Of a DNA stretch of 64,000 nt, positions 24,346 to 37,710 are shown in pieces. The translations under genes were made by a program, and so were the position numbers. Below the pieces are notes generated by a model. The model did no database searches. It had not been told where the DNA came from and was given only the letters and a program-made list of their open reading frames with translations. Source of the stretch: Luscinia megarhynchos (Eukaryota > Chordata > Aves > Passeriformes > Turdidae); assembly GCA_034336665.1 (NCBI GenBank), contig CM067564.1, forward strand, positions 48,655,451 through 48,719,450. Direction: 5' to 3'. Numbering within the stretch: the first letter of the stretch is position 1; each line of letters begins with the position of its first letter.

Positions 24346-27300
24346 CCCCTGCCCCAGTGAGTCTCCTTTCCCAGTGTGAGTGTCTGAATGGCTGATCACA
24401 GGGGTGGCCCTGGGGTAAGCAGCATCAGGGTGATGCACAGAGGAAGGTTTGTGCAGCATCACAGGATCCCACTGGAAAATCCTACAGCTACTTTGACACA
24501 AGAGGGAGAACTATTCCTGCCAGAGAGGGACAACACCTCTGGGCTCAAGGAGGGGCAGGTCTTCTTTCCTTTTATCTCCAGAACAGCCTGGGTGCTACAA
24601 AGACAAGGCAATAGTTTTTTTCCTACTTCCACTTCCAGCTGTGAAGTTTGTTTCCAGTGGGGCATTTACAAAGGATTACTCTTAGCTACAGCAAAGCCCA
24701 CTGCTCCTGTGCTGATGGTCAGAGACTGAATTAAAGCAGGCAGCATCTGTTCTGGGAGAGCAATGTCTGCAGGGGATGACTCCTCACCTCCCCTCAATTT
24801 GACCTTGCACCTTTTCTGCAGCCCTGGCCCCAGCTGGGGCAGAGCCAGGGAAATCTGCTGTAATCCAGCCTGGATAACCTGTCTCCTAGTAGGAAAACAT
24901 CAAACTCAACAGCTCTGGAGTTGGTGAAAAAGGTGAGGGCTAAGTTTTAAATTCTGCTAAATAGTGAATAGCTCATCTCCTGGTTGAGCAGGACAAAACC
25001 TCATGGTTTTATTTCCAAAACAAACAGCAGCTCATTTCAAAGAGGGATGCAGGGCTGGGAGCTTCAGCTGTCACACTGGGGCAGGGACTCTGTGCCAGCA
25101 GCCACCCCTGTGGTCACCAGCACAGTCACCAGCCTGCACAAGATGGAAAACATTGAAAATTTTTTCCATAATGTGGATTTGAAGAGAATTTTGTCCCATA
25201 AAAGAAAGAGAGGCAAAAGCTATTAACTTTAAAAATACTTTGATTTTCATGGTACTTAAGATGATCTTTCCCTCCCCCCTCCTCCCATTTTTATTGTAAA
25301 GGTAAAGTGAAAAAAATTATTAATTTTAGTTTTTCTTGGCAACTGCAAAACAAGATTCAAAAAGAGTTACTTGAACATCAGTGTATGCAAAAATTCCAAT
25401 TATAAATACAGCTGCAGAAAGCTGATAAAACCCTTCCTTCCTCTTGCTCGCTCCTTGAACTTTCTGATACAGTGTTTGGAATTCTGTTCAAAGTACCTGA
25501 TATTTTGTGATTCAGGATAGATGTGAGCAGCCAGAGAGCAGCTGCTCCAGGACCATCCTGGACTCTGCATTGTTTGCAGATAAGGATCCAGCTGCTTCCA
25601 AACCCTCTGCAGCCTCCCAATTGGAAGGATACTGATTTTCCAGAGAATCTGTATTTCTACAGATTACAGACACTGCAGCTACAGCTCTCCTCTCTTAACC
25701 TTACACAGTGGAGCTCCAAATTAGACCTAAAAGACTGGTTTTTGTATTATATTAAAAAAATCTGCATGAATTTTCCTGCCAGGCTGTTTCCAGAAGGGAC
25801 ACACGGGGTAGGTGGCTGTGCATGTCTGCATGCAGGCACATGAGCCACATGCCCTGAAAAAAATACTGCAGAGACCAAGTGCTGCTGTATTTCATACAGT
25901 GCTCATCTTTGCACAACCAAATAGGTTTATCTGAGGAGCTGTCAGCAGCAGACATCTGGGGGTAGTTATACATCAGCCTTGATGTTTAAAAAAAAAATAA
26001 AATGTGGTCAGATTCAGAGAAGACAAATTATTTCACAAGGCTCAACACCCATTAAATGTGTGTTTCATTTTCATGGGATGCACTGCAGGTGTCTGAGGGC
26101 CTGGTGCTGGCTGTCTGTGCATCCCCTGTGACCCCCTGGATGTGCAGGGAAGCACAGTCCCTCCCCAGAGCTCTGCTGTGAGCTCACCAGCAGGGATGTG
26201 AGGGTTTTCCAGCATCCATGGGCCCTGGGAAGAGGAGGGCAGGGGAAAGGGGACTTCCCAGAGTCAGGCACTGGAGTAATTAAAGCTCCTGAATACTGAA
26301 CTCCAAGGAGTCTGGGACTGAGAGCAGAGGAGCAGTGATGTGTCTGCTTAATCAGAGCAATGAGCAGAGCCACAGAGTCTGCATGGATCAAATTCCACCA
26401 GGATGCTGTGACTGAAATTTCACCAGACTCTGCTGAATATTGAGGAATTATTCTAATTTAAGGCAAAGTGCCCTACCTGCAGGGGACTGACACCTCTCCA
26501 AATCTCACAGGAGCAGGTGAAAATGAGAGAAGAAAACTGAATACCACACCTGAAGTCTTCTGATGACATACAAGACAAAGTTAAGATAAAATCTTTAAAG
26601 CTATATCAAGGTAAATATGCTGCTGTTCTTGCTGGCCACTCTTCCCAGCCACCAGGAACCCAGAGAGCAAGCCATAAAATCAGCTTTTAACCTGGGTCTC
26701 TGTTTCTCTCAGAGGACAGTGGCCTGAATAATAAGATCAGGCTTAAAGCTCTATCTGGTCCCATGCTGCCAACCCATTCATCACAAAGTGATGATCTGCA
26801 TAATTGTTTTTGAAGAATTGGCAACAAAACAGGTTATGTAATTTTAAAATTTAGCCCTGAATTCCCTTTAATAATAAATGAGGGCATAATTTTAAGTTTT
26901 GGGCCTTTAAATTGCTTATACCTTTCAAAACAAATACAGTATTTGTATAATGCTTTACATTTGCTGCCCCTCCCAAGCTCTCTCATTTATTTCCTCTTCT
27001 TTCCATCAGCTCAATTACCACAGAAAGTGGATAAATATCAGTGAGGACAGACAGCTCAGGACATCTCAGAGTGCCCAGGAGGAAGGGGGTCCCTGGGGGC
27101 AGGAAAGTGAGTTCAATGCAAATTTCGGGCCAAGCAGAGGAGGGAGCAGCACCTGGCTCTTTCACACTCGAGAGAATGATCTAATTGCTGGCTATCAGTC
27201 CTCTGTATGACTCAAAAACCTGTCTGTGCCTCCGACTTAAACCTTCACCCAGGGCATAATCACTGGGAATTGGAATTAGATGCTGAAATTATCTGGTGCT

Positions 27301-30300
27301 GTAAAACTGGCAATAGGCAAAGTCAGGGGAAGAAATCTGACCCCGTCCTTTGTCTTGTAGACTGGCTGCCTACAGGAAGCACAGTGACACAGCTTAAGGC
27401 ACAACAGCCTCAGGATTTTTGGCCTCAATTTTCAGGCATCTCAGATTCTGCTTTGGCAAGTTATCCAGAAGATCACTGTTACCCCAGAAATGCAAACATC
27501 AGGTTCAGAATTAGATTCCTGCTTCCCAAGGCTGTGATGCTTTTCTAAGAAGTGTCCCCAGATGCCCAGGACACCTCCTGTTCTCTTTCAGCCAGTCTAA
27601 CCCCTCCCTTGATCTCATTTGTCTGAGCCTGGACCCTGAACAAACTCTGACCCCTAGGAGCCACCTTCAGTGAAATGAAGGAGGTCAAACCCACAGAACA
27701 TACAGATTTTGTAGAAATTAGGGGCTTTCCCATCTCCTTCAACCTCCACCAACTCTTGCTGAATTATACTCAATGTGCTATAGCCATAAAAAACAGCAGC
27801 TCTATTTTAAAAATCTTTTTTCCAGCTTGTCTGAAACCCTCTGATCTGCTTGACTACCCCTTGGCAGCTGGAGCACCCTGGGGCAGGGAAGGGGCCCGTG
27901 AGCTCAGCTGATCCCTCTGTGTGCAGGAGCTGCCCATGGCCAGGCTGGGCCCCTCCACCTGCAGTCACCCCCCAAAATCGGGCAGGTCACTCAGTAAGGC
28001 AATGTTGGCTCGTTCCCAAGCAGCAATGGCTACAAGCCCCCACCAGGTCTGGACAAGGCTCAAACATTTTCTCAGTTTACACCCTCAGCAAGCAGGGACC
28101 AGCCTGCTCATGTCCAAGCAAGCTTGTATTTTCCTTATACTTGAAAGTGGTCACAATTCATTATTATAGTGACAAAGTGATAAAAATACATAAAAACAAA
28201 AAAGCCAACAATTTACAACAAAGTGATTTAAACAAATATAATGAAATTAGATTTTCCTGTGTCTCACGTCTGTGCTTTACTTTGGGCTCAGTATTTTTGT
28301 TTACATTGATTATGTGCAACCCCTCACAGGCAGATCCCTCTCTCACCTGAAGGAACACGGGGAGGTGGCTCTGTGCTGGTGTCAGATGGAGCACTGCTGT
28401 TCCACAACTCAGAAACGTGGAGGCAGCAGTAAAAAGTTTAAAATTTAGCTTCAGTGCATCCCTCTGGGGTTTTTTGCATTCTTTTGTTTTTCCTTATGCT
28501 CGTTTTTGCTTTTTAAATATATGTATTTTAAATGAGAGTTTGGGAGAGGATCTGCCACAGCACAGAAAGGAAAGAAGTTTCTATGCCCCAGACAAGGAAA
28601 TAAAACATGAGAGGAGGTGGAACAGCCCCTTCCCTTGGTGGCAGTCATTACTAACACCAGGCTGGAGCAGAGGATGCTCACACCTTTCCATGGTGCACTT
28701 CTCTGCACCCTCGTCTCTTTGCTATTTGCAGCTAAAATTGAAAATTTTCTCTTGCTTAAAAGCTCCAGGGAAGAAATATCAAAAAAGGAAAAATCTCCAA
28801 CTTGCTACTAATCCCAAATTCTGGAGGAAACCACCCAAAACCCTTCCAGTTCTTCCTATGAGCTGTGGGGTGAAACAGAAAGTGTTCATGCAGGATCTGG
28901 AGTCCAGGAAGTTAATAGGTACTTTGCAGTAATTTGTCATAAAAGAAAAGGAAGGGGAAAAAAAACCAAACAGTGAAAGAGGGGGTAAGATGTTCTTGCT
29001 CTAATTCCATAAGTTTACATTTGTTTCCTAACTGAATTAAAAATCTATATTGTCTTCAAATGAAAGCAATTTTTAAAAGTTGTCTTTCCAAATTTGTGGG
29101 CATTTTAAAAAATCAAAAGAAAGACAAAGAAAGTGTTAAATTGCTTAAAATAAACTGGACAATGTGTGGCTGAGATCACTCAGTGCTGTGATAGGCACAG
29201 TATTTACTCTTTTATATCTTCTCCTTTCAGATTGGAGACCAGAGAAGGAAAAGAATACTCATTAGATGATGAAGAGCAAATCAGTGTTTCAACACTGGAG
29301 CTCAACACATTCTGAGCGATTTTAAGGTCATTTTGCTAGACAGAAAAGGAAATTATTACAGGAAATATTACACTTCATGCTTCTGCAGCTGGATTAAGTG
29401 TTTTATTACTTACCACTGAGGACACTTCTGTTTGACACAAATATATTTGTTAGAGTATTTTATTAAATTACAGCAAACATCTGAATTCAGAGTGGGGCTA
29501 TTGAGAAGCTAAATGTAAGAAGAATTGACATTACAGTGTCTCAGCAGCAGTAAAGCTGTAATCAGTGCTGACAGATATTACTCATGTGCTTTAGGCTCAA
29601 CAAGAAGCTGTTCAGATACCACCATGGAGAAGAAAAGGATGAATTATCAGGAGTTCCCTAGGAACACAGCACCATGGAGAAAGGCTCTCCAGAGACACTG
29701 CTCCCCATTTTTCACCAACAGCTCTACTGAGGGCTGTATGCAAATAACTGGTAAATCCTTTGGTATTCAGAGAGATTTGGCATATTTGTTAATAGTTCTG
29801 CCTCCTGACCATACGTGGCTGCATAGAGAGCTTATCCATCATTTTCAAAGTGTCTGGCCCCTGAAGCTGCAGACAAATTGTAGGCAGAAAATGAAACTAT
29901 CCCACTGAGTGTTTTTCAAGGAAATTTTTAAGGCTTGTTTCATGAATTTTTTAATTACCATTTGATTTATTTTTGAATGTTTGGAGACATTAATTTTAGA
30001 TCCTTGCTTTTGCTGCTTCTGGCAGGAGAATTAGATTAGGAAGGGCTGGTTGCTGGTGCCTGCTGTACCCTGAGACACCCTGCAACAGCTTGGCAGGACC
30101 AAATCCCATGTCAGCACAGCTGAAGGGCAGCAACCCATTCCCTCCTTCTCCCTTGGACATGGGAGGCAGGAAGAGAGGTATAAAACAGTATCAACAGTGG
30201 GGGATCCCCAAGGATCCTCTTATTTAAGTAATTTTTAATTTCAGGCCAGTAGGAAATTCTATTCAGCAACAATTAAACCAATGTTCTGTAACAATGTGGG

Positions 30301-30317
30301 TGCAATATGACCCTTTT

Positions 30318-30331
30318 ATTTTTTTTTTTTT
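30318..30331. repeat. Poly(T) run
   Basis: Uninterrupted run of about 13 T after tta. No associated element seen. Confidence 0.65.
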
Positions 30332-33004
30332 GTTAGCTGTCACACAAGAACTGCTGGGCAGGGAACATTTTTCACTTCTCCAATAAGTTAGAGGCATTTT
30401 CAAAGGGTTAAAGCCTCTTGCTCATCACAGGGCAATGAATTTCCCAGAGGAGCATTCTTAGGCTTATCCCTTATTCCTTTCACTCTGCTTTGTAGTGCTG
30501 GGAGTCATTAGTGCACAGGTACATCTCATGACATTTTTGCAATTCCTTAGGAATTGCACAGCTGAGATTACCTCCCCTCTCCAGCATGCAAATCATCCCT
30601 AAAAGGGTTTTCCTGAAAAACAATTCCTTACATTCTTTCCCAAGGGTATGTGCTATTTTATTTGTCAGGGATCAAAATGCTTATGTGGTGATGCATCAGG
30701 AGATATTTAAACCCAGAGTACTTTGAGGTGGCAGCAGTTTTTTCTTTGCTTCATTTTCTCTCATTCTTTTTTCCCATTCATCTGCTGAGCCAAAGCCCAG
30801 GAAAAAAAAAAACCCAAATCAGTTTTAAATGGTTGTTCAATGCCTTAATGTGCTGAAACCAGCCAGTTTCTCTGCAAAATTCACTGAGGCACCAGCTCTT
30901 TACCTGTAACTTCTTCTTGTGGACAAGTTTTTTTTCCTTTATAGACTCCTTGGACTTTAATTTTCCTTGCTCAAAGTTTGCAGGAGTCAGGAGTGTCTCT
31001 TGCAGTGAGCTCCATCCCATGCAGGTCAGTGGGGCAGGATTACCCTGCAGCACTTCTGCTGAATCTTTTGACCACAACAAGCTTGTCCCTTAAGTCTCCA
31101 GCCTGTAATGAGCAGCAGGTGCCAGATGTATGAAACAAGGGACTACATATTTGCTCCTAATTAAGAAATCCTCATGAAGGACCCAAATCCCTCAAGGATT
31201 TCCAGGGATCAAACCCAAGTGAGGACCCTCATTCAATTGCATCTCTCTGAACAGACACAGGCAGTCTTTCCCAAAGTTAAATGTCCTGGGTGGTGATGTT
31301 GGATGCATGCTCATGTTCCAGGGATTTTGTTAGGAATTAAAAGCCAAGACCCAGGTCACTGATAAATTGCAGTTTGGCCATTCACATCAGGACTGGGATT
31401 TACACAATTAGGCAAGAAGCAAGAGCTTTGGTGAACAACACACAGAGCATTTCAAAGTCTCCATCAGTCCAGGAGTTCAGACAGACCACCAGCTCTCTGG
31501 GCTGGCCCCTGCCAGCTGTGCCAGAGCAGAGGGAGCTGCTCCATTCCCTGACTCCACAGGGAGTCCTTCCTCCACACTCTGTTCTGCTGCTTCACAAAAA
31601 TAAAACTGTTACAGTTTAGGTGGGATTTCTAGTTCCTGGAAGTCCTCCCTCAAAATGAAGCTGACTGATAAAATCTTTTATTGTTTTTCCTGGTGTTAGC
31701 AAACCTGACACAAAGCCACTGGAAATGATAGCACCATGTAGAGAAGTTCAAGGGTCTAATGCAACAAAGGACCTGTGTGTTCAGCTCTTTTTCTCCTTTA
31801 CAGGAGAAAAGTCTCATTCTTTTTTAGTTTCCTCTCTGGAGAGAGCTTTATTTAAAATTCTGTTTGTACATCCTTCTTTTTTTTCCTTTTGTGCCTTTGG
31901 GCCTTGAGAAGTCTGGAAGCTCAAGAATTCAAACTTCAAGGAGGTTGTTTAGAAAAAAACTCCAGTGTGCTACAGCATTTTGTAAACCCCAGATGCAGGC
32001 TGGTGCCTTTGATTATTCATACATGCCATTCAGGCTCTGCCTCTGTCAAACATTTTTTATTTCCACACTATTGGAGAAAAAATTCCCCATGCAGCAGTTG
32101 CCTTGTGAAGCAGAAAATGCTAATGTTTGTGTCGACTGCAATGTACCTCTGGAAGGAAAAACAGAGGCTCTGTGCAGGGAAATCTTAGTGTTGTCAAGCC
32201 CTCCTTTTCAGGTAGAATATGCACCTATGTCATATTTTTATATAAACACTGTAGGTTGGTCTCTGCAGAGAACAAAGAGCTGAAATTTATGGCTTGCCTG
32301 ACTGTGGTTGTCCCCTGCAGCTCATTTGACTATTCATCATGCTCCACACCATCAGCCCTTCATGCAGCTGAGGATGTCACCTATCAGAGGATAAACCCTT
32401 TGGTCATGTCATAAATTTAACATTTTACATTAAATATCTGTATTTTTATAATACTGACATAAGATGTTTTATATGTACTAAATCTTTAGAACTCCATACA
32501 AAGAGATTTTGACTGTCATGTCCTCCTCAGGCTGCAGCTCCAGTAATTATACAATATTCCTCTCATAATGGACCAGAGTTCCAACTGGCTCAAAAGCAGC
32601 TCTGCCAATCACACCATGATGGACTGGCAGCACCTTCCTGCCTTGTCCAGCTCTCCAGGGACTGAGCCCCAGCTCAGCTTTACCTGCAGCCTTGGGCAGC
32701 ACAGCTCATCAGGCAGGGGAAGGGGGTTTGACCCTTGCTGGGCTCCACAGACAGCATGGGGGTCTCCACCAGCAATATTTCCTTGGCTTGGGCTGCCATA
32801 TGATTTCAGCTTGACCCCATTTCCACTCCCCAGGCAAGCCTGGGAAGGGCTTTACCTGAGCTGACACTCCCCCTGGCAGTTAAAATGGCATCAAACATTC
32901 AGCCAACTAAAATCTGCTGATGCCCGACCTAAGTAAGCCCAAAATAAGAACCCAGAAAAACAAGAGATGTACTGGGTGAGGCAGTAAAATCTTCTCCTTG
33001 GAGG

Positions 33005-33055
33005 TCACAGAATCACAGAATATCCTGCAGCAGAATGGACCCAGAAGGACCACTG
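33005..33055 (-). mobile_element. CR1 LINE 3'-end remnant
   Basis: tcacagaatcacagaatatc followed by ggacccagaaggaccactga is the reverse complement of a CR1 terminus. It carries two of the terminal octamer repeats and about 35 bases of the adjoining 3' UTR. It is short and diverged. Confidence 0.65.
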
Positions 33056-33129
33056 AGAACATGCCATAATAAAAACTCAGCTGGAGGAGGCTGTGAGTGA
33101 CCTCCCCTAGGCTGGCCCCTGTTCTAGGG

Positions 33130-33172
33130 TGCATCAGAGACATCCAGATGTCCCTTCCAACCTGAATTATGC
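33130..33172 (+). mobile_element. Possible CR1 3'-end remnant in the opposite orientation
   Basis: gatgtcccttccaacctgaa followed by ttatgct resembles the plus-orientation CR1 3' UTR just before its terminal octamers, here degenerate. It could be a second old insertion facing the remnant at 33005. The match is short, so this is tentative. Confidence 0.4.
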
Positions 33173-36100
33173 TACCAACCCAGGTTAGCATATGGGATAA
33201 GATGAGGCCCACAGGACAGACAAATAAGATTGGGGTTGCCAACAAAAGGTTTTGCTCTTGACCCTCCAAAAGACAAGGGGGAAGGGACTTGCATCTCAGC
33301 CAGTGTCATGTTATGGCTTGATTTTCCAGAGAGGAAACACAGCTTGAGAACAAGTGCATTTATTTGATTTTCATTAGCTAGGCACAAAAATAACCCATGT
33401 CAGCTGAACTCTCCTCGTGCTTTTCAGTTCTACAGATTTTTCTCAGAAAGCTTCCAAAATTTAGAAATATTCCCAGGCAACCTTCCAAAATTCAGAAAGC
33501 AGAGAATATTGAACACTACTTTCCTTCTTCTAGACTCCCTCATTAATTTTAACCAGCAGGGAATATATTTTCAAAGTGGCACTTAGAGGCAAACAAATCA
33601 TGTTAAAAAATAAGGGTATTTCCATCCTTAAATCACCATGACCAGCTTTAAATCATACCTGAAGGCAGCTCATTATTCTGTCCAGGCAAAGAGCAAGGCA
33701 GAAGGAAAACTCTGGGTGCCAGAACAAGCCTGTGGTTTTTTTGCTTGAGGAACCCACATTGTTTGCACTGGCCCAGGAAGGATCCCAGGAGCAGGGTCCC
33801 CATCCCTGGGACCTGTGCTCACAGGAGCTCTGTGCAATCTTCTTTTTGCTGCCTGCTCCCTGGAGCACCCACCCCACAGAGCATCAGAGTCCCTGTTTTT
33901 AAACACAGGGTGAAAGAACAGATGCTGACTCCACAGGTCTACACCTATATGAACAATACATCAGCCAAAATGGCATCTCAATCCATATCTCCTCACTCCA
34001 CAGACAAGATGTCAGTTAACTGGTGCTCTGGACTTGTGTTTGCATGCTGCATTTTTGTTTTAATTGCACCTCATTAATTTTCACCTTCTAAGCTTACAAA
34101 GAGCAGTGAGAAACCCAGATCCTCACTTTCATTTTTCATGCACCTTCATTTCTTTCCATTCTGGGTATGTGACATGCACAACACACATTGGCACCAGAAC
34201 ACTTGGTACCAGGAAGAAAAGACCCAAGCACAAAAGCCTTTATTCTGCTGACTTCCTCCTGAGCTCAGTGGGATGCTCTCACCAGGAGCAAAGAGCTGCA
34301 ATGCTTGGCTGAACTAGGAGCCTTGAGGAGGAGGCCAGGACCACACAGAAAGTGCTCCAAGAATAAAACCCAGGAGCTTCCTGGCTCTTTGTTCCCCATT
34401 CAAGACAGGATCAGGCTTTCTCTGTCCACTGATTTCGTGTAAGAGCAATAAGGGATGAGACAGGAGCCCACATGCATGATTTGGGGATGGCCTGTGCATC
34501 CCTGCACTCACAGTGACTGATGTTCCAGCCAACCAACACAGAAAATACTTGAGGAAAGGGATGTAACAAATCTGAACACATCTAATTGAGGGAAAATAAA
34601 ACTGCACAATTAACTGGCTTGAAAGATAAGATTAAAAATAATTAAACACATAGGTCACACTATTATCTGCCACAGTGATATGTGATGGAAACAATGAACT
34701 TCAGGGAATGTGACATTTGTAGATTTTCAAGAGCACTAACGACTTTGAATAAGGCTCAACACCACGTTTCCTCAACCCTCCTTACAAAAAAGGAATGTTA
34801 AAACACATAAAAAGGAACACTTAATTTTTTACAGAAGAAATTGTTAAAGTGGCCCTTCATGACACAAAGCCACTCATTAAAGCTTTTTCTTAGCACAAAG
34901 AAAAGAACAAACTACACATATGAGATGACCCAAACAACTGCCTCTACTTTGTTTTGTTTAATGAGTTATCCTGAGGCAGTTTCCCCCTGGCACAGACACA
35001 AAACCTCAGAGTGCACAAGCTCTGCTGGTGCTGCTTGGGCTCCAGTTAAACACCATGCAGAGTCCTGGAGCTCCTCGTGTGCAGAGCAAACCCTCTGCAA
35101 ACACCTCCAGCACCACTCCCAGCACCTCTGAAAACTCTGACATCCACGTGCTCTGATGCAAACCTCTCTGAACTTAAATGTCAGCCAAGATATTTCTGAG
35201 CTGCCTTTGGTGCTCTTTCTTACCATGAGACAGCCCCCACCTCGACAGAGGTGAAACAATTATCAGTCAGTCATGGCTGGAAGAAAGGATCGAGCAAGTC
35301 TGCTAGTCCTCTCCTTCCCATGTTTGAGATGATCATGGCATTTTGAAGACAATGAGGATTTTTGAAACTTCCTTGGCTGAATATGAACACAGCTGCTTTG
35401 AGGGACCTGCACATAAAAAAATGCCTTTACTGAATAGCATCATTAAACTATGCAGGCATTTTCTTATTTGGAAGCTTAGCTATTCCAAATATCTTCAATT
35501 TTATATTAGCTTAAGTTTAGGGATGTCATCATTGCTGCATATTAACTCACTGGTAAAATAAATCCAATTACAAACTCAGCCTAGAATCCAGAATGAAATG
35601 CAGCAGATAGTACTAAAATCTTTAGGAATTAGAATAACCACTGATAAAAAAGCCATTATCTTTTCCTGAATGCTTGGTTGCACAAATCCAACTCAAGGTG
35701 AGAACAAACAAATTTTGGAGAATTCCTTTGGTATAAACGTTGTTGACAAGGGCCTATAAAAACAGCTTTTCAGAAGCATTGCTCAGGTCTGAAATCTTGC
35801 AGCAAGAGCATGAAAAAGACATTCAAGATGCTGAGCCTTTAATTCCCTCTCATGCTCCTCCGTGCACAGCCCTATGTACCAGGATGACTTAAAAGATGGG
35901 AATAGAAAAAATGCATGGACTGAGAAAACCACAACTTAATGTAGCCTGGCAGGGTAGAAATGCCCTTGAAATGATAGGTGGAAATGCAGGATCCCTCACA
36001 CATTCCCATCTGGATGGGATCAATGAAAGAAGGGTGCTTTCCCCGGAGAAAACAGGGGATGCAGGATCTCTGGCACCAAGGTGATCTGCCACTGGAATTT

Positions 36101-37218
36101 CTCCCATTTCACTGGATGAGTCACTCGGGTCAAGGGCCACCTTCTGTGGGCATGCCATGCCACTGCTGGGCCAGCTGCTCTTGTCCCTGTCTCTGGAGCA
36201 TCCCCACGCTGGGGAAGGCAGGCCAGCACCACTGGAGGAGGGTGCCAGGCTGGGAAGCAGCAGGGTGCTCTTCCAAGGTGAGGACAAGAACATCTGGGCC
36301 TGCTTCTGCTGCTGGGATTGCACAGCCTGGACCTGCCGTGGAGGGTTCAAAAAAAGGGCAAACCTTCACAGGAGCAAACCTCTCTTTGGGAAGAGAACCC
36401 ATAACATTCAGCAGATTCACTAAAGATATCCTCACTGCTTCCTTGGAGGATGGAAAGCTCAGCACAAAGGGGCACTGTCCCTGGGAGCCACAGGAAGAGC
36501 ATATGTCTCCTCCTGATGGAAGAGTGGCAGTAGCAGCTCAGATTTGTCTGGAGCCTTTTCCCAATTATCAAAACCAGGTTGTGTGAAAAGTCCATCTGGA
36601 CACCCAGCCAAAAACATTTTGCACCTAAAAGTAATTTTAAAAAAGAAGAGATCAGTACTTTGGAGTAAGGGAGCTGTTGAACCCAGAAATCCAAGATGAA
36701 CTGAAAGAACAGGCTTTTAATCCAAAGCTCCATATATAAAGAAGTAAATTTATACTGCACTTGAGGCCACAAAACCCCCAAAATTAACAGTAGCAGACAT
36801 GTAGTTTCATCTGCACACAGGAGTGCAAAAACAGTTCACTAAAAGGAACAGAAACTCCCATAAGTATTCTAAAGAGCTTCCAATTTGCTGGAGCTTGAAG
36901 TGATTTCATTCCAGTTAGTGAGGGTGAGATACAAATGCCAAGGGGCTGGAGAATTTAAAAATGCACACAAAGGTACTTTTAGGGAACAAACTCTCAGCAG
37001 GTCTCTTTAGCCATGTACCTTGCTTGTCAAACAAAAAATGTTGGAGGAGAACAGCTCCTCAACCTCACCAGCCCACTCACCAGAGGAGGCTGAACTCTTT
37101 AACATGTTTTGTGAAACCCCCAGGTTTCCCCTGGCCTCCAGCCTAGGAATGGAAAATGGAAAATGTTACAGGTAAAGCAACAGCTCGAGCTGTCCTGAGC
37201 TGAGAAGGGGGCAGAGGA
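33173..37218. other. Intergenic DNA, nothing recognised
   Basis: A small imperfect duplication occurs at 33450-33500 (cttccaaaatttagaaat and cttccaaaattcagaaag). The 35980-36590 segment has a 202-residue frame of low-complexity character that I do not regard as coding. Confidence 0.6.
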
Positions 37219-37710
37219 TATAGGATCATTCAGGTTGGAAAGGATCTTTAACATCATTGAATCCAAATGTTAACCCAGCACTGACAAGTCCATCAGTAAA
37301 CCATGTCCCCAAGTGTCACATCTACACATCCTTTCAATGCCTCCAGGGATGGTGACTCCAATACTTCCCTGGGCAGCTTGTTCTAGTGCTGGGAAACCCT
37401 TCTAGTGAAGAAATTTTTCTAATATCTGATCTAAGCCTGGTGCAACTTGAGGCCATTTCCTCCTGCTCTATACCTGGGAGAAGAGCCTGGCTCCCACCTG
37501 GCTACAACCTCCTTCCAGAGAGCTGTAGTGATAGGATCCCTCCCTGACCCTCCTTTTCCTCATCCTCCACTCCCTCAGCTGCTCCTCTTCAGACTTGTGC
37601 TGCAGACCCTTCCCCAGCTCCCACTGCCCTTCTCTGAACCCCTCCAGCCCCTCAGTGCCCTTCCTGAGCTGAGGGCCAGAGCTGAGCACAGCACTCGAGG
37701 TGTGGCTCTT
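37219..37710 (-). mobile_element. CR1 LINE 3' fragment (older copy)
   Basis: On the plus strand the reverse-complemented CR1 blocks appear in order: aggatcattcaggttggaaa, ctccagggatggtgactcca, gaagaaatttttctaatatc, ctcctcttcagacttgtgct-like and gagcacagcactcgaggtgt. They are more diverged from the common pattern than the copy at 39361. Left and right limits are approximate. It is truncated at the 5' end and has no intact frame. Confidence 0.85.

Larger units (their letters stand above)
14185..33004. other. Intergenic DNA, gene-poor
   Basis: Nearly 19 kb without a supportable exon. It contains the two enhancer-like candidates near 24 kb and a few homopolymer runs. Segments at 22590-23180 and 23560-24330 are more G+C-rich and therefore carry longer chance frames, none with a recognisable domain. 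Confidence 0.6.

Noticed and set aside
27116..27123. Octamer ATGCAAAT (also near 13001 and 30588)
   Set aside because: Frequency is about what is expected by chance in 64 kb of AT-rich sequence and there is no cluster.
28417..28932. 171-residue open frame on the plus strand
   Set aside because: Mixed composition with no recognisable motif and no flanking gene structure.
35978..36586. 202-residue open frame on the plus strand
   Set aside because: Overlapped by frames of 153 and 144 residues on the other strand; no domain and low-complexity composition.
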